DNA from: Pseudomonas fluorescens
Lineage (GTDB): Bacteria; Pseudomonadota; Gammaproteobacteria; Pseudomonadales; Pseudomonadaceae
Direction: 5' to 3'
Assembly: GCF_002022275.1 (NCBI RefSeq)
Contig: NZ_MSDF01000014.1
Coordinates: forward strand, 726,811-790,810
Length of the DNA stretch: 64,000 bases
Positions 1 to 9,878 of this stretch are shown piece by piece; the first letter of the stretch is position 1, and the number at the start of each line of letters is the position of its first letter. The notes below the pieces were generated by a model. It was not told the DNA's origin and made no database searches. It saw only the letters and a program-made list of their open reading frames with translations. Both the position numbers and the translations under genes were made by a program.

Positions 1-826
1 CGCACGCGACCAGCAGGCCGTCCTTGCTGGCGCCGATGATTTCGCCGGGCGCGCCTTTGCCGTCGGCCAGGGTGGCGGCCAACACCTTCAAGGCTTCGCC
101 ATTGAGCGTGCTGTGGCACATCGGCCAAGGGTTAAACGCCCGCACCAGGCGCTCCAGCTCAACGGCCGGGCGACTCCAGTCGATGCGCGCTTCGTCTTTG
201 TTCAATTTGTGAGCGTAGGTGGCGAGGCTGTCGTCCTGCACTTCGTCTTCCAGGGTACCGGCAGCGAGGCCGGCGATAGCCTGGATCACGGCGGGCGGGC
301 CCAGCTCGGCGAGGCGGTCGTGCAGGCTTCCGCCGGTGTCTTGGGCGGTGATCGGCGTGGTGACTTTCAGCAGCATCGGGCCGGTGTCCAGACCCGCCTC
401 CATGCGCATCACGGTCACGCCACTTTCGCTGTCGCCGGCTTCCACGGCGCGCTGGATCGGTGCCGCACCGCGCCAGCGTGGCAGCAACGAGGCATGGCTG
501 TTGATGCAGCCCAGGCGCGGAATATCCAGCACGGCCTGAGGCAGGATCAAGCCGTAGGCCACCACCACCAGCAAGTCTGGCTTCAGCGCCGCCAGTTCAG
601 CCTGGGCATCGACGTTGCGCAGGGTCGGCGGTTGCAGCACAGGAATGTTGTGCTCCAGCGCCAGCTGCTTGACCGGGCTTGGCATCAGTTTTTGCCCGCG
701 ACCCGCCGGGCGATCCGGCTGGGTGTACACCGCCACGATCTCATAAGGGCTGTCGAGCAGCGCCTTGAGGTGTTCGGCAGCGAATTCGGGAGTGCCGGCA
801 AAAACAATGCGCAGTGGCTCGGTCAT
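1..826 (-). CDS. fmt: methionyl-tRNA formyltransferase (3' part cut by window edge)
   Basis: Formylates Met-tRNA(fMet) for translation initiation in the cytoplasm, using 10-formyl-THF. The gene reads leftward from an ATG at 826; 275 residues are visible and the C-terminal end lies beyond base 1. The N-terminus [20 protein letters not shown] is the usual Rossmann start. The hallmark [16 protein letters not shown] segment carries the catalytic Asn and His, and the GLDTGPML region follows. It lies 69 bp downstream of def on the same strand, the standard def-fmt pair, with an intrinsic-terminator-like hairpin between them. Identification is firm; only the C-terminus is unseen. Confidence 0.97.
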   Translation of the reverse strand, partial: MTEPLRIVFAGTPEFAAEHLKALLDSPYEIVAVYTQPDRPAGRGQKLMPSPVKQLALEHNIPVLQPPTLRNVDAQAELAALKPDLLVVVAYGLILPQAVLDIPRLGCINSHASLLPRWRGAAPIQRAVEAGDSESGVTVMRMEAGLDTGPMLLKVTTPITAQDTGGSLHDRLAELGPPAVIQAIAGLAAGTLEDEVQDDSLATYAHKLNKDEARIDWSRPAVELERLVRAFNPWPMCHSTLNGEALKVLAATLADGKGAPGEIIGASKDGLLVAC

Positions 827-852
827 GGGAGGTCTCGGTTAAAAACAGTCAC

Positions 853-883
853 AAAAGAAAAAGGCTTGCCGCAGCAAGCCTTT
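853..883 (-). terminator. intrinsic terminator or attenuator between def and fmt
   Basis: On the minus strand a 7-bp GC-rich stem (863-869 with 874-880, tetraloop, extended by three A-T pairs) is followed by a U-rich run (complement of 853-862). It sits after the def stop and before the fmt start, so it could reduce fmt transcription from the def promoter. Function is inferred from shape only. Confidence 0.65.
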
Positions 884-895
884 GGAAGGAGGGCA

Positions 896-1402
896 TCAAG
901 CTTGCTGGCGATGCTTTTTTTCCAGCTTCTTCTTGATCCGGTCGCGTTTAAGCGTGGACAGGTAATCGACAAACAGCTTGCCGTTGAGGTGGTCGCATTC
1001 ATGCTGGATGCACACCGCCAACAGGCCTTCGGCAATCAGTTCGAACGGCTTGCCGTCGCGGTCCAGCGCCTTGATCTTCACGCGTAGCGGGCGTTCGACG
1101 TTCTCGTAAAACTCCGGCACCGACAGGCAGCCTTCCTGGTATTCGCCCATCTCTTCGGTCAGCGGTTCGAACTCAGGGTTGATATACACCCGAGGCTCGC
1201 TGCGATCTTCCGACAGGTCCATGACCACGATGCGCTGATGCACGTTGACCTGGGTCGCGGCGAGGCCGATGCCGGGGGCTTCATACATTGTTTCAAACAT
1301 GTCATCGACCAACTGACGAACCTTGTCGTCCACTACGGCCACCGGTTTGGCGATCGTGCGCAGGCGCGAGTCGGGAAATTCGAGGATGTTCAAAATAGCC
1401 AT
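896..1402 (-). CDS. def: peptide deformylase
   Basis: Removes the N-formyl group from nascent proteins; a cytoplasmic metal-dependent hydrolase. The ATG at 1402 gives 168 residues, the normal length; a longer in-frame extension to 1534 lacks family similarity. All three motifs are present: GIGLAATQ (44-51), EGCLS (90-94, Cys92 metal ligand) and HECDH (134-138, two His ligands and catalytic Glu135). The basic C-terminal tail KKKLEKKH is typical of the gammaproteobacterial enzyme. It is divergent from the gene at 1538, sharing a 135-bp intergenic region, and is probably cotranscribed with fmt. Confidence 0.98.
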   Translation of the reverse strand: MAILNILEFPDSRLRTIAKPVAVVDDKVRQLVDDMFETMYEAPGIGLAATQVNVHQRIVVMDLSEDRSEPRVYINPEFEPLTEEMGEYQEGCLSVPEFYENVERPLRVKIKALDRDGKPFELIAEGLLAVCIQHECDHLNGKLFVDYLSTLKRDRIKKKLEKKHRQQA

Positions 1403-1537
1403 AAGCGTAATTGCTGCACATGTGAGGTAAATGCAAATCGGCGTTGGGATGGACCCACACAGCCGGTGTGAAAGGAGCGAAAGCCGCGAAGGCTCTGGCA
1501 TTTCACGCGAACGCACATAATAAAGGAGATTCACCCC

Positions 1538-2314
1538 ATGAGGAAATCGCTACTCGTCTTGCTGCTGTGGGCACCCTTTGCGATGGCCCTGCTGCCGCTG
1601 CCCGCGCAGCGTCTGGATCAAGTGACACAGCAAGCCATCCAGCACTTTCTACTGCATAACCGCATCATTGATAACCCACAGGACCTGGACCGCGCGCCCT
1701 ACATTGTGGCGGCAGAAACGGGACGGGTGCTGGGCGCCAAGGGTGACCGCGTGCATGCCCGGGGCAACCTGGACCCGGCCGCGCCCGGCTATGGGATATT
1801 TCGGCGTGGCAAGACCTACACCGACCCTCAAACCGAGGAATTGCTGGGGATAAACGCCGATGACATCGGCACCGCGCGCTTTGTCATGGCCGGTGACCTC
1901 ACCACATTGGCGGTGCTGCGGGTAACTCAGGAGGTACGTCCAGGCGACCGTTTGCTGCAGGCCGAAACGCCCGTCGAGCGTTCCAGCCTCACCGTCCCGG
2001 CGCCTGCGCGGCTTGTCGAAGGGCACATCATCGACATCCCTAGGGGCGTGACCCAAATCGGCGTGCTCGACGCCGTTACCCTGAACAAAGGCCGCCGTGA
2101 CGGCCTGGTTGAAGGCCAACTGCTGACGGTGATCAAGGCCGGCGCCACCGTATACGACCCCTCCACCAACGCTCAGACCAGACTCCCCGACGAACGCGCG
2201 GGCACCCTGTTGGTCTTTCGCACCTATGAAAAGCTCAGCTACGGCCTGGTGCTCAGCGCCTCACGCTCACTGGCGGTGATGGACCGTTTCGAGACTGCCT
2301 CACAAACGCAATAA
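1538..2314 (+). CDS. secreted protein related to the LysM protein of this locus, but lacking LysM
   Basis: Pseudomonads usually carry a roughly 340-residue LysM peptidoglycan-binding protein between def and dprA. This 258-residue protein matches the part of that family after the LysM domain: from about residue 35 ([11 protein letters not shown]) through [52 protein letters not shown] and [12 protein letters not shown] to the end. A signal peptide ([17 protein letters not shown]) is joined almost directly to this part, and no LysM repeat (YTVVKGDTLW-type) is visible in any frame near the start. The AAAGGAG ribosome site lies 9 nt before the ATG, so the start is sound. It is probably periplasmic or envelope-associated; function unknown. 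The family comparison is from memory. Confidence 0.8.
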   Translation: MRKSLLVLLLWAPFAMALLPLPAQRLDQVTQQAIQHFLLHNRIIDNPQDLDRAPYIVAAETGRVLGAKGDRVHARGNLDPAAPGYGIFRRGKTYTDPQTEELLGINADDIGTARFVMAGDLTTLAVLRVTQEVRPGDRLLQAETPVERSSLTVPAPARLVEGHIIDIPRGVTQIGVLDAVTLNKGRRDGLVEGQLLTVIKAGATVYDPSTNAQTRLPDERAGTLLVFRTYEKLSYGLVLSASRSLAVMDRFETASQTQ

Positions 2315-2377
2315 GTAGCCTGCTAAATAAGTTACCAACAGAGTTATCCACAGCTTGTTCCGGTCAAGGATGATCAA

Positions 2378-3472
2378 ATGTATCCGATAAACAGCAGCGA
2401 AATTTCTCCGTCAGAACTGGAAGCTCGACTACGCTTGCACAGGCTGCCGGAGCTGGGTCCCAAGCGTTTTCGTGTATTGATAGAGGCATTCGGTTGCGCC
2501 TCCAAGGCCATCGGCGCCCCGGCGAGTACCTGGCGATCACTCGGGTTGCCGGCCATCAGTGCCGACGCCCGGCGCAGTCCCGAAATCCGTGATGGCGCCA
2601 GTGCAGCATTGGCATGGCTGGAGCGCCCGGCCCAGCATTTACTGATGTGGGACCAGCCTGAGTACCCGGCGCTGCTCGCTCAGATAGACGATGCCCCGCC
2701 GTTATTATTCGTGGCTGGCGACCCGACAATTCTGGAAAAACCGCAGTTGGCCATGGTCGGTAGTCGCCGTGCTTCGCGACCCGGTATGGACACCGCAGCG
2801 GCCTTTTCCCGCAGCCTGGCGAGCGCCGGTTTTGTCATCACCAGCGGTCTTGCGCTGGGCATCGACGGTGCCGCGCATCAAGCGGCTTTGGATGTGGGCG
2901 GGCAAACAATCGGCGTGCTCGGCACCGGGTTGGAAAATTTTTATCCACAACGCCACAGAAAGCTCGCAGACGCGATGATTGCCCAGGGCAGCGCCGTGGT
3001 TTCCGAGTTTCCGCTGGACGCTGCGCCCCAGCCCGCCAACTTCCCACGGCGCAACCGGATCATCAGCGGTCTGTCCCTGGGTGTGCTGGTGGTGGAAGCC
3101 GGCGTGTCCAGCGGTTCGCTGATCACCGCGAAGTTGGCGGCTGAGCAAGGGCGCGAGGTGTATGCGATTCCGGGCTCCATTCACCATCCGGGCGCCAAGG
3201 GCTGTCACCAGTTGATCCGCGAGGGTGCGGTGCTGGTCGAAACCATCGAGCACATTCTGGAAGGGCTGCGCGGTTGGCAGGCATTGTCGCGGCCGGCACC
3301 GATGCCGGTCACCCACCCGCTGGTGGCACTGTTGCATGCCGCTCCCCACACCAGCGAGGCGCTGGCGCTTTCCAGCGGTCGGCCCCTGTCCCAAGTGTTG
3401 GCGGCCCTGACCGAGTTGGAGCTCGAAGGCCAGGTGATCTGCGAAAGCGGGCACTGGTATGCGCGCCTCTAG
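2378..3472 (+). CDS. dprA: DNA processing protein A (ssDNA-binding, RecA loader)
   Basis: Binds incoming single-stranded DNA and loads RecA during natural transformation. The 364-residue product has an N-terminal helix-hairpin-helix-like region (about 12-60), a Rossmann-like DprA core (about 80-295) with MVGSRRASRPG, TSGLALGIDGAAHQAAL and GTGLENFYPQRH, and a C-terminal winged-helix-like domain (about 305-364). A GGATGA site precedes the ATG at 2378. It is followed on the same strand by tsaC after 54 bp, a common pairing. No truncation is seen. Confidence 0.96.
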   Translation: MYPINSSEISPSELEARLRLHRLPELGPKRFRVLIEAFGCASKAIGAPASTWRSLGLPAISADARRSPEIRDGASAALAWLERPAQHLLMWDQPEYPALLAQIDDAPPLLFVAGDPTILEKPQLAMVGSRRASRPGMDTAAAFSRSLASAGFVITSGLALGIDGAAHQAALDVGGQTIGVLGTGLENFYPQRHRKLADAMIAQGSAVVSEFPLDAAPQPANFPRRNRIISGLSLGVLVVEAGVSSGSLITAKLAAEQGREVYAIPGSIHHPGAKGCHQLIREGAVLVETIEHILEGLRGWQALSRPAPMPVTHPLVALLHAAPHTSEALALSSGRPLSQVLAALTELELEGQVICESGHWYARL

Positions 3473-3526
3473 GTTTTGTAACGAAGATCGGTAAACTGCG
3501 CAGAGCTTTAGTCCGGAGAACAAACA

Positions 3527-4084
3527 ATGGTCAACAGGTGGCGTGTGCTGGAAGCCGCACGAGAAATTCGCGCAGGCGCGGTGATTGCCTATCCGACCGA
3601 AGCGGTCTGGGGCCTGGGCTGCGACCCGTGGAATGAAGAGGCGGTGGACCGGCTGCTGGCGATCAAGAATCGCTCGGTGGATAAGGGCCTGATCCTGGTG
3701 GCGGACAATATCCGTCAGTTCGACTTCCTGTTCGAAGACTTCCCGGACACCTGGATTGAGCGTATGGCCAGCACCTGGCCGGGGCCGAACACTTGGTTGG
3801 TGCCGCATCAGGGCTTGCTGCCCGAATGGGTGACGGGTGTGCACGACACGGTGGCGCTGCGCGTCAGTGACCATCCGCTGGTGCGGGATTTGTGCTCATT
3901 GGTGGGGCCGCTGATTTCCACCTCGGCCAACCCGCAGGGTCGCCCTTCTGCGCGCACGCGGATTCGCGTGGAGCAATATTTTCGTGGCCAGGTGGATGTG
4001 GTGTTGGGCGGCGCGCTCGGTGGGCGCAAGAACCCGAGCCTGATTCGTGATTTGGCGACGGGTGAGGTAGTTCGGCCCTCCTGA
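3527..4084 (+). CDS. tsaC: threonylcarbamoyl-AMP synthase (TsaC/YrdC/RimN)
   Basis: Makes L-threonylcarbamoyladenylate from Thr, bicarbonate and ATP, the first step of t6A37 tRNA modification. The 185-residue product is the short TsaC form. The YrdC fold is marked by [15 protein letters not shown] near the N-terminus, [26 protein letters not shown] and [14 protein letters not shown]. The GGAGA site lies just before the ATG. A REP pair follows the stop and separates it from the convergent qor gene. Confidence 0.96.
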   Translation: MVNRWRVLEAAREIRAGAVIAYPTEAVWGLGCDPWNEEAVDRLLAIKNRSVDKGLILVADNIRQFDFLFEDFPDTWIERMASTWPGPNTWLVPHQGLLPEWVTGVHDTVALRVSDHPLVRDLCSLVGPLISTSANPQGRPSARTRIRVEQYFRGQVDVVLGGALGGRKNPSLIRDLATGEVVRPS

Positions 4085-4098
4085 GACCGAGGTGCGCC

Positions 4099-4166
4099 CA
4101 TCGCGGGCAAGCCCGGCTCCCACAGGAAAACGCATTCCAACTGTGGGAGCGGGCTTGCCCGCGATG
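4099..4166. repeat. REP inverted pair
   Basis: Two inverted copies of the CTGTGGGAGCGGGCTTGCCC-type unit (4099-4125 and 4141-4166) with a 15-bp spacer, between the convergent genes tsaC and qor. It can form one long hairpin and may act as a transcriptional boundary. Confidence 0.9.
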
Positions 4167-4197
4167 AGGCCCTATCAACCTCTAGAGCTCTAAAACC

Positions 4198-5175
4198 CTA
4201 CGGCAACAGAATGGTCGACCCCGTAGTCCGCCGCCCCGACAACTCGGTCTGTGCCTTCGCCGCCTCCGCCAGCGAATACCGCTGGTTAACATCAATGCGC
4301 ACCTTGCCGCTCTTGATCATCGAGAACAGGTCATCAGCCATCGCCTGCAGGTTTTCCGGGTTGTTGGCGTACGTCGCCAACGTCGGCCGGGTGACATACA
4401 GCGAGCCCTTCGCCGCCAGAATCCCCAGGTTTACGCCGTCCACTGCACCCGACGCATTGCCAAAGCTCACCACCAGCCCGCGTGGCGCCACGCTGTCCAG
4501 CGAGGTCAGCCAGGTGTTCTTGCCGACGCCGTCGTACACCACCGGGACTTTTTTGCCGTCAGTCAATTCCAGCACGCGCTGTGCGACGTTTTCCTTGCTG
4601 TAGTCGATGGTTTCCCATGCGCCGAGGGATTTGGCCAGAGCGGCTTTTTCCGGCGAACTCACGGTACCGATCAGCTTCACGCCCAAGGCCTTGGCCCATT
4701 GGCAGGCCAGAGAGCCCACGCCACCGGCTGCCGCATGAAACAGAATGGTTTCGCCACCTTTCAATTCATAAGTCTGGCGCAACAAGTACTGCACGGTCAG
4801 GCCTTTGAGCATGGCGCCGGCGGCTTGTTCGAAGCTGATGTCATCCGGCAGGTGCACCAGGTTGGCGGCTGGCAGCACATGCAGTTCGCTGTAGGCACCG
4901 AGTGGGCCGCTGCCATAGGCCACGCGGTCACCGACTTTAAATTGGGTGACCTCACTGCCCACGGCATCGACTACGCCAGCACCCTCTGCCCCCAACCCTG
5001 ATGGCAGGGCGGGCGGCGCGTACAAACCGCTGCGGAAATAGGTGTCGATGAAGTTCAGGCCAATGGCCTCGTTCCGTACGCGAACCTGTTGTGGGCCAGG
5101 CTCCGCTGGCGTGTAGTCCACATACTCAAGTACTTCGGGGCCACCATGGGCACTGAAATGGATACGTTTGGCCAT
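4198..5175 (-). CDS. qor: NADPH:quinone oxidoreductase, zinc-independent MDR family
   Basis: Predicted to reduce quinones with NADPH in the cytosol. The ATG at 5175 gives 325 residues (MAKRIHFSAHGGPEVLEYV) and has AGGAG 8 nt upstream; a GTG two codons earlier is too close to that site. Family features are the GroES-like N-terminal domain with GLNFIDTYFRSGLY, and the nucleotide-binding HAAAGGVGSLACQWAKALG. The structural-zinc cysteine cluster of alcohol dehydrogenases is absent, as expected for this family. It is divergent from hemF with 159 bp between starts. Confidence 0.93.
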   Translation of the reverse strand: MAKRIHFSAHGGPEVLEYVDYTPAEPGPQQVRVRNEAIGLNFIDTYFRSGLYAPPALPSGLGAEGAGVVDAVGSEVTQFKVGDRVAYGSGPLGAYSELHVLPAANLVHLPDDISFEQAAGAMLKGLTVQYLLRQTYELKGGETILFHAAAGGVGSLACQWAKALGVKLIGTVSSPEKAALAKSLGAWETIDYSKENVAQRVLELTDGKKVPVVYDGVGKNTWLTSLDSVAPRGLVVSFGNASGAVDGVNLGILAAKGSLYVTRPTLATYANNPENLQAMADDLFSMIKSGKVRIDVNQRYSLAEAAKAQTELSGRRTTGSTILLP

Positions 5176-5310
5176 CTGCACTTCTCCTGAGGTCGAATCG
5201 CGTAGCCCCCTATCGAACTCCTAAGCTTGATCTTCGTCAACTGCGGTGCAAGCGGGTGCGGTGTTATCCTGTGCGCCCATTTGCCGCCGACGCCCAATGG
5301 CCTCGCGTAG

Positions 5311-6266
<956 letters not shown>

Positions 6267-6267
<1 letters not shown>

Positions 6268-7085
6268 TGGACCGTTATGTCGTGTTCGGCAACCCCATCA
6301 GCCACAGCAAGTCGCCGCTGATTCACCGTATGTTCGCAGAGGCGACCGGCGATCGACTGGACTACAGCACCCTGCTCGCACCGCTGGAGGATTTCACCGG
6401 CTGTGCCCGTGAGTTCTTTCAACAAGGCCGTGGCGCCAACGTCACCGTGCCGTTCAAGGAAGAAGCGTATCGGCTGGCAGACACGCTTACCCAACGCGCC
6501 CAGCGCGCGGGTGCGGTCAATACCCTGAGCAAGCTGGCCGATGGCAGCCTGCTCGGCGACAACACGGACGGCGCGGGCCTGGTGCGTGACCTGACGGTAA
6601 ATGCCGGCTTGAGCCTGAAAGGCAAACGCATCCTGCTACTCGGGGCGGGCGGCGCGGTGCGTGGGGCGATGGAACCGTTGCTGGCCGAGCAGCCTGCTTC
6701 GCTGATCATCGCCAACCGCACCGTGGAAAAGGCCGAATTGCTCGCCGAGCTGTTCGACGATTTGGGCCCGGTGTCTGCCAGTGGTTTCGACTGGTTGCGT
6801 GAGCCGGTGGACGTGATCATCAATGCCACGTCGGCCAGCTTGTCAGGCGATGTACCGCCGATTGCGGGAAGCCTGATCGAACCGGGCAGGACGTTTTGCT
6901 ACGACATGATGTATGGCAAGGAGCCGACAGCGTTTTGCCGCTGGGCTGCCGAACAAGGCGCAGCGGTGGCGATGGATGGCTTGGGCATGCTGGTTGAGCA
7001 GGCAGCGGAAGCGTTCTTCCTGTGGCGCGGCGTGCGCCCGGAGTCGGCGCCGGTATTGGCCGAGCTGCGCCGTCAGTTGGCCTAA
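6267..7085 (+). CDS. aroE: shikimate 5-dehydrogenase
   Basis: NADPH-dependent reduction of 3-dehydroshikimate to shikimate in aromatic amino-acid synthesis. It has 272 residues. The N-terminal substrate domain shows [15 protein letters not shown] and [15 protein letters not shown] (catalytic Lys in the latter). The C-terminal NADP domain shows [13 protein letters not shown] and [11 protein letters not shown], and [17 protein letters not shown] ends the protein. It overlaps hemF by one base, forming a two-gene operon that ends at a REP pair. Confidence 0.98.
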
Positions 7086-7111
7086 CCCCAATCCAAAGTG
7101 GGCACAGTCAA

Positions 7112-7201
7112 TGTGGGAGCTGGCTTGCCTGCGATAGCGGTGGGTCAGCCAACACACTTGTACCTGACAAACCTCTATCGCAGGCAAGCCAGCTCCCACA
7201 G
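7112..7201. repeat. REP inverted pair
   Basis: Inverted TGTGGGAGCTGGCTTGCCTG units at both ends around a roughly 40-bp spacer, between the convergent genes aroE and sulP. Confidence 0.92.
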
Positions 7202-7213
7202 TTTTAACTGCGT

Positions 7214-8782
7214 TTAGTCTTCGAAATGGATGGGGCACAGGTCGGCCCCTTCCAGTTTCCTCAGCTCTTCCACGACCTGCGGCCTGGCCCGGCGCAATGT
7301 CAGGCTACGCCCCAACCCTCGCAACCGCCGCGCCTCCTGGTGCAACATCTCCACCCCCGAATAGTCGATAAAGTTGATCTGCTGCGCCTCAATCACCACC
7401 CGCTCGCCCTGCAGGCTTTGCAGGCGCACTTGCAGGTAGTGGCTCGCGCCAAAAAAGATCGACCCACCGACCCGCAACACATCCTCATCGCCGTCGCGCC
7501 ATTGCTGTACCCGCGGTTGCGAGGTGCGTTTGAGGTAGAAAAACAACGACGCCAGCACGCCGGCGTAAATCGCGGTTTGCAGCTCCAGCAGCAACGTGGC
7601 GACACAGGTCAGGCTCATCACCACAAACTCGGCGCGGCTCACGCGGAACAAGGCGCGAATGCCTTTGTGGTCGACCAACCCCCAGCAAATCAGCAGGATG
7701 CTCGCCGCCATGCTCGGGATCGGAATGTGTGCGATCAGCGCCGCGCCAAACAACGCAAACAGCGCCACCCACAGGGCTGAAAACACCCCCGCCAACGGCG
7801 AGCACGCACCGGCCTCATAGCTAAGCCCAGAGCGCGTAAAGGAACCCGCCGACAGATACCCGGAGAAAAATCCGCCGACGATATTGGATAAGCCCTGCGC
7901 GCGCACTTCCTGGTTCGCATCGAGCAATTGTTGCGAGCGCGCTGACAGCGAGCGCGCAATCGACAGGCTGGTCACCAAACCCAGCATGCCCACCGCCACG
8001 GCGCTCGGCAGCAGGCGCAGAATCATATCCAGGTCCATGGGCAGCGGGCTGAACGGCGGCAGCTTGCCCACAAACGAACTCACCTGCGCCACATGCCCGA
8101 ACATCGCTGGCCACAGCCATGCCACCAGGCTGCCCAGTGCCAGGGCAATCAACAGCGTCGGCCAGCGCGGCACCCAATATTTGAGCAAGGCGCCCACCAG
8201 CAAAGTGCCCAGCCCGAGTGCCAGCGAGGCGTGGTCCCATTCCCCGCCGTGATCCACCAGTGCCAGCAAACTTTTGATCGCGGTGGCTTGGCTTGGCAAA
8301 TCCAGCCCCAGCAGATTGGGCAGTTGCCCCAAGGCAATCACCACGGCAGCGCCCAAGGTAAAACCCAGCACCACCGAGTGAGAGACAAAATTCACCAGCG
8401 CGCCGAACCGCAGCATGCCCAGCAACCACTGGAACACCCCGGCGAGAAAGGTCAGCAGCAGGATCAGCATGATGTAGTCCTGTGACGCTGGCACGGCCAG
8501 AGGGCTGACACTGGCGTAGAGCACGATCGAAATGGCCGCCGTCGGGCCGCAGATCAGGTGCCACGACGAGCCCCAAAGGCAAGCGATCAACACCGGGATG
8601 ATGGCGGCATACAAACCGTATTCCGGTGGGAGGCCGGCAATCAGTGCGTAGGCAATTGACTGCGGCAAGGCGAGCACGGCGCCGCTGAGGCCGACAACCG
8701 CATCCCGGCCGACACTGGCGCGGGTTTGGCGCGGGAGCCAGGCGAGGAAGGGGAAGAGTGTGTGGCGGTTGGGCCGGGGCAT
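7214..8782 (-). CDS. SulP-family anion permease with C-terminal STAS domain
   Basis: Inner-membrane transporter for sulfate or a related anion. The 522 residues from the ATG at 8782 hold about 10-12 hydrophobic helices, the SulP signature region (GLSGAVLALPQSIAYALIAG, PPEYGLYAAIIPVL) and a STAS domain at about 425-522 (VVIEAQQINFIDYSGVEML). A longer reading from an ATG at 8827 is possible but has a poorly placed ribosome site. It lies downstream of betC and choX on the same strand, suggesting transport of sulfate or choline sulfate in that pathway; substrate is inferred from context only. Confidence 0.88.
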   Translation of the reverse strand: MPRPNRHTLFPFLAWLPRQTRASVGRDAVVGLSGAVLALPQSIAYALIAGLPPEYGLYAAIIPVLIACLWGSSWHLICGPTAAISIVLYASVSPLAVPASQDYIMLILLLTFLAGVFQWLLGMLRFGALVNFVSHSVVLGFTLGAAVVIALGQLPNLLGLDLPSQATAIKSLLALVDHGGEWDHASLALGLGTLLVGALLKYWVPRWPTLLIALALGSLVAWLWPAMFGHVAQVSSFVGKLPPFSPLPMDLDMILRLLPSAVAVGMLGLVTSLSIARSLSARSQQLLDANQEVRAQGLSNIVGGFFSGYLSAGSFTRSGLSYEAGACSPLAGVFSALWVALFALFGAALIAHIPIPSMAASILLICWGLVDHKGIRALFRVSRAEFVVMSLTCVATLLLELQTAIYAGVLASLFFYLKRTSQPRVQQWRDGDEDVLRVGGSIFFGASHYLQVRLQSLQGERVVIEAQQINFIDYSGVEMLHQEARRLRGLGRSLTLRRARPQVVEELRKLEGADLCPIHFED

Positions 8783-8834
8783 CGTTAACTCGGGTTGGAA
8801 GGTTTGAGCCAGAGTATCAGTACACATTGGCCCC

Positions 8835-8921
8835 TGTGGGAGCTGGCTTGCCTGCGATGCAGACGACGCATTCTGTCAGTCAGACCGAGGTGATCCTATC
8901 GCAGGCAAGCCAGCTCCCACA
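8835..8921. repeat. REP inverted pair
   Basis: Inverted TGTGGGAGCTGGCTTGCCTG units, between choX and the downstream SulP gene on the same strand. It may lower transcription of the permease relative to betC-choX. Confidence 0.92.
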
Positions 8922-8945
8922 CAAACCAGTTTCTACAGTGAGGTG

Positions 8946-9860
8946 TCAGAGCTTGGCTTTTACCGCCGCCAACGCATCCTTGCCATCCACGGTTTTCACG
9001 CCATCCAGCCACTTGTCCAACACAGCAGGATTGGCCTTGATCCACGCCTTCACGGCATCGGCATTGCTGACTTTTTTGTTAGCCACCTCAGCCATGATCG
9101 CGTTCTCCATCTCCTGGGTAAAACTCAGGTTGGTCAGCAGTTTCCCGACATTCGGGCACGACTGTGCATACCCCTTGCGGGTCAAGGTATACACGCTGCC
9201 GGTGTCACCAAAGTATTTCTCGCCACCTTTGAGGTAATGCATTTTCAACTGCACGTTCATCGGGTGCGGCGTCCAGCCGAGGAAGGTCACGAATTTCTGC
9301 TTCTTCACGGCCCGCGACACTTCGGCGAGCATCGCCTGCTCGCTGGACTCCACCAGCTTCCATTGGCCCAGCTCAAAGTCGTTTTTCTTGATGATTTCCT
9401 GCAACGAGATATTCGCCGGCGCACCGGAGCCGATGCCGTAGATCTTCTTGTCGAACTTGTCGGCAAACTTGTTCAGGTCGGCGAAGTCATGCACCCCGGC
9501 GTCCCACACATAGTCCGGCACGGCGAGGGTGAACTCGGTGCCGTCGAGGTTTTTCGCCAGTTGGACCACGTCGCCATTGGCCACGAACTTGTCATAGAAA
9601 GCCTGCTGCGCCGGCATCCAGTTGCCCAGGAACACATCCACCTGGCCGTCCTTAAGCCCGCCAAAGGTGATCGGCACCGCGAGGGTGTCGACCTTTGGCT
9701 TGTAGCCCATGCCGTTCAGCAGAAAACTGGTAATGGCGTTGGTGGCAGCGATATCGCTCCAGCCTGGATCGGCCATTTTCACCGTGTCACAACTGGCGTC
9801 CGCGTACACATTGGCGCTCACCAGCGCCAACATACCCAGCACCGCAGTTAACTTTTGCAT
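8946..9860 (-). CDS. choX: choline-type ABC transporter substrate-binding protein
   Basis: Periplasmic binding protein of the quaternary-amine (OpuAC/ChoX) class. The 304 residues start with a signal peptide (MQKLTAVLGMLALVSANVYA). The mature part matches choline binders: DPGWSDIAATNAITSFLL near the N-terminus, VDVFLGNWMPAQQAF, YGIGSGAPANISLQEII and FLGWTPHPMNVQLKMHYL. It begins 18 bp after betC, so the two form an operon. No permease or ATPase gene is adjacent. In Pseudomonas such orphan binders are known to share the CbcWV transporter; that partnership is inferred here. Confidence 0.9.
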   Translation of the reverse strand: MQKLTAVLGMLALVSANVYADASCDTVKMADPGWSDIAATNAITSFLLNGMGYKPKVDTLAVPITFGGLKDGQVDVFLGNWMPAQQAFYDKFVANGDVVQLAKNLDGTEFTLAVPDYVWDAGVHDFADLNKFADKFDKKIYGIGSGAPANISLQEIIKKNDFELGQWKLVESSEQAMLAEVSRAVKKQKFVTFLGWTPHPMNVQLKMHYLKGGEKYFGDTGSVYTLTRKGYAQSCPNVGKLLTNLSFTQEMENAIMAEVANKKVSNADAVKAWIKANPAVLDKWLDGVKTVDGKDALAAVKAKL

Positions 9861-9878
9861 GGCCTTCCCTCTGTCTAT

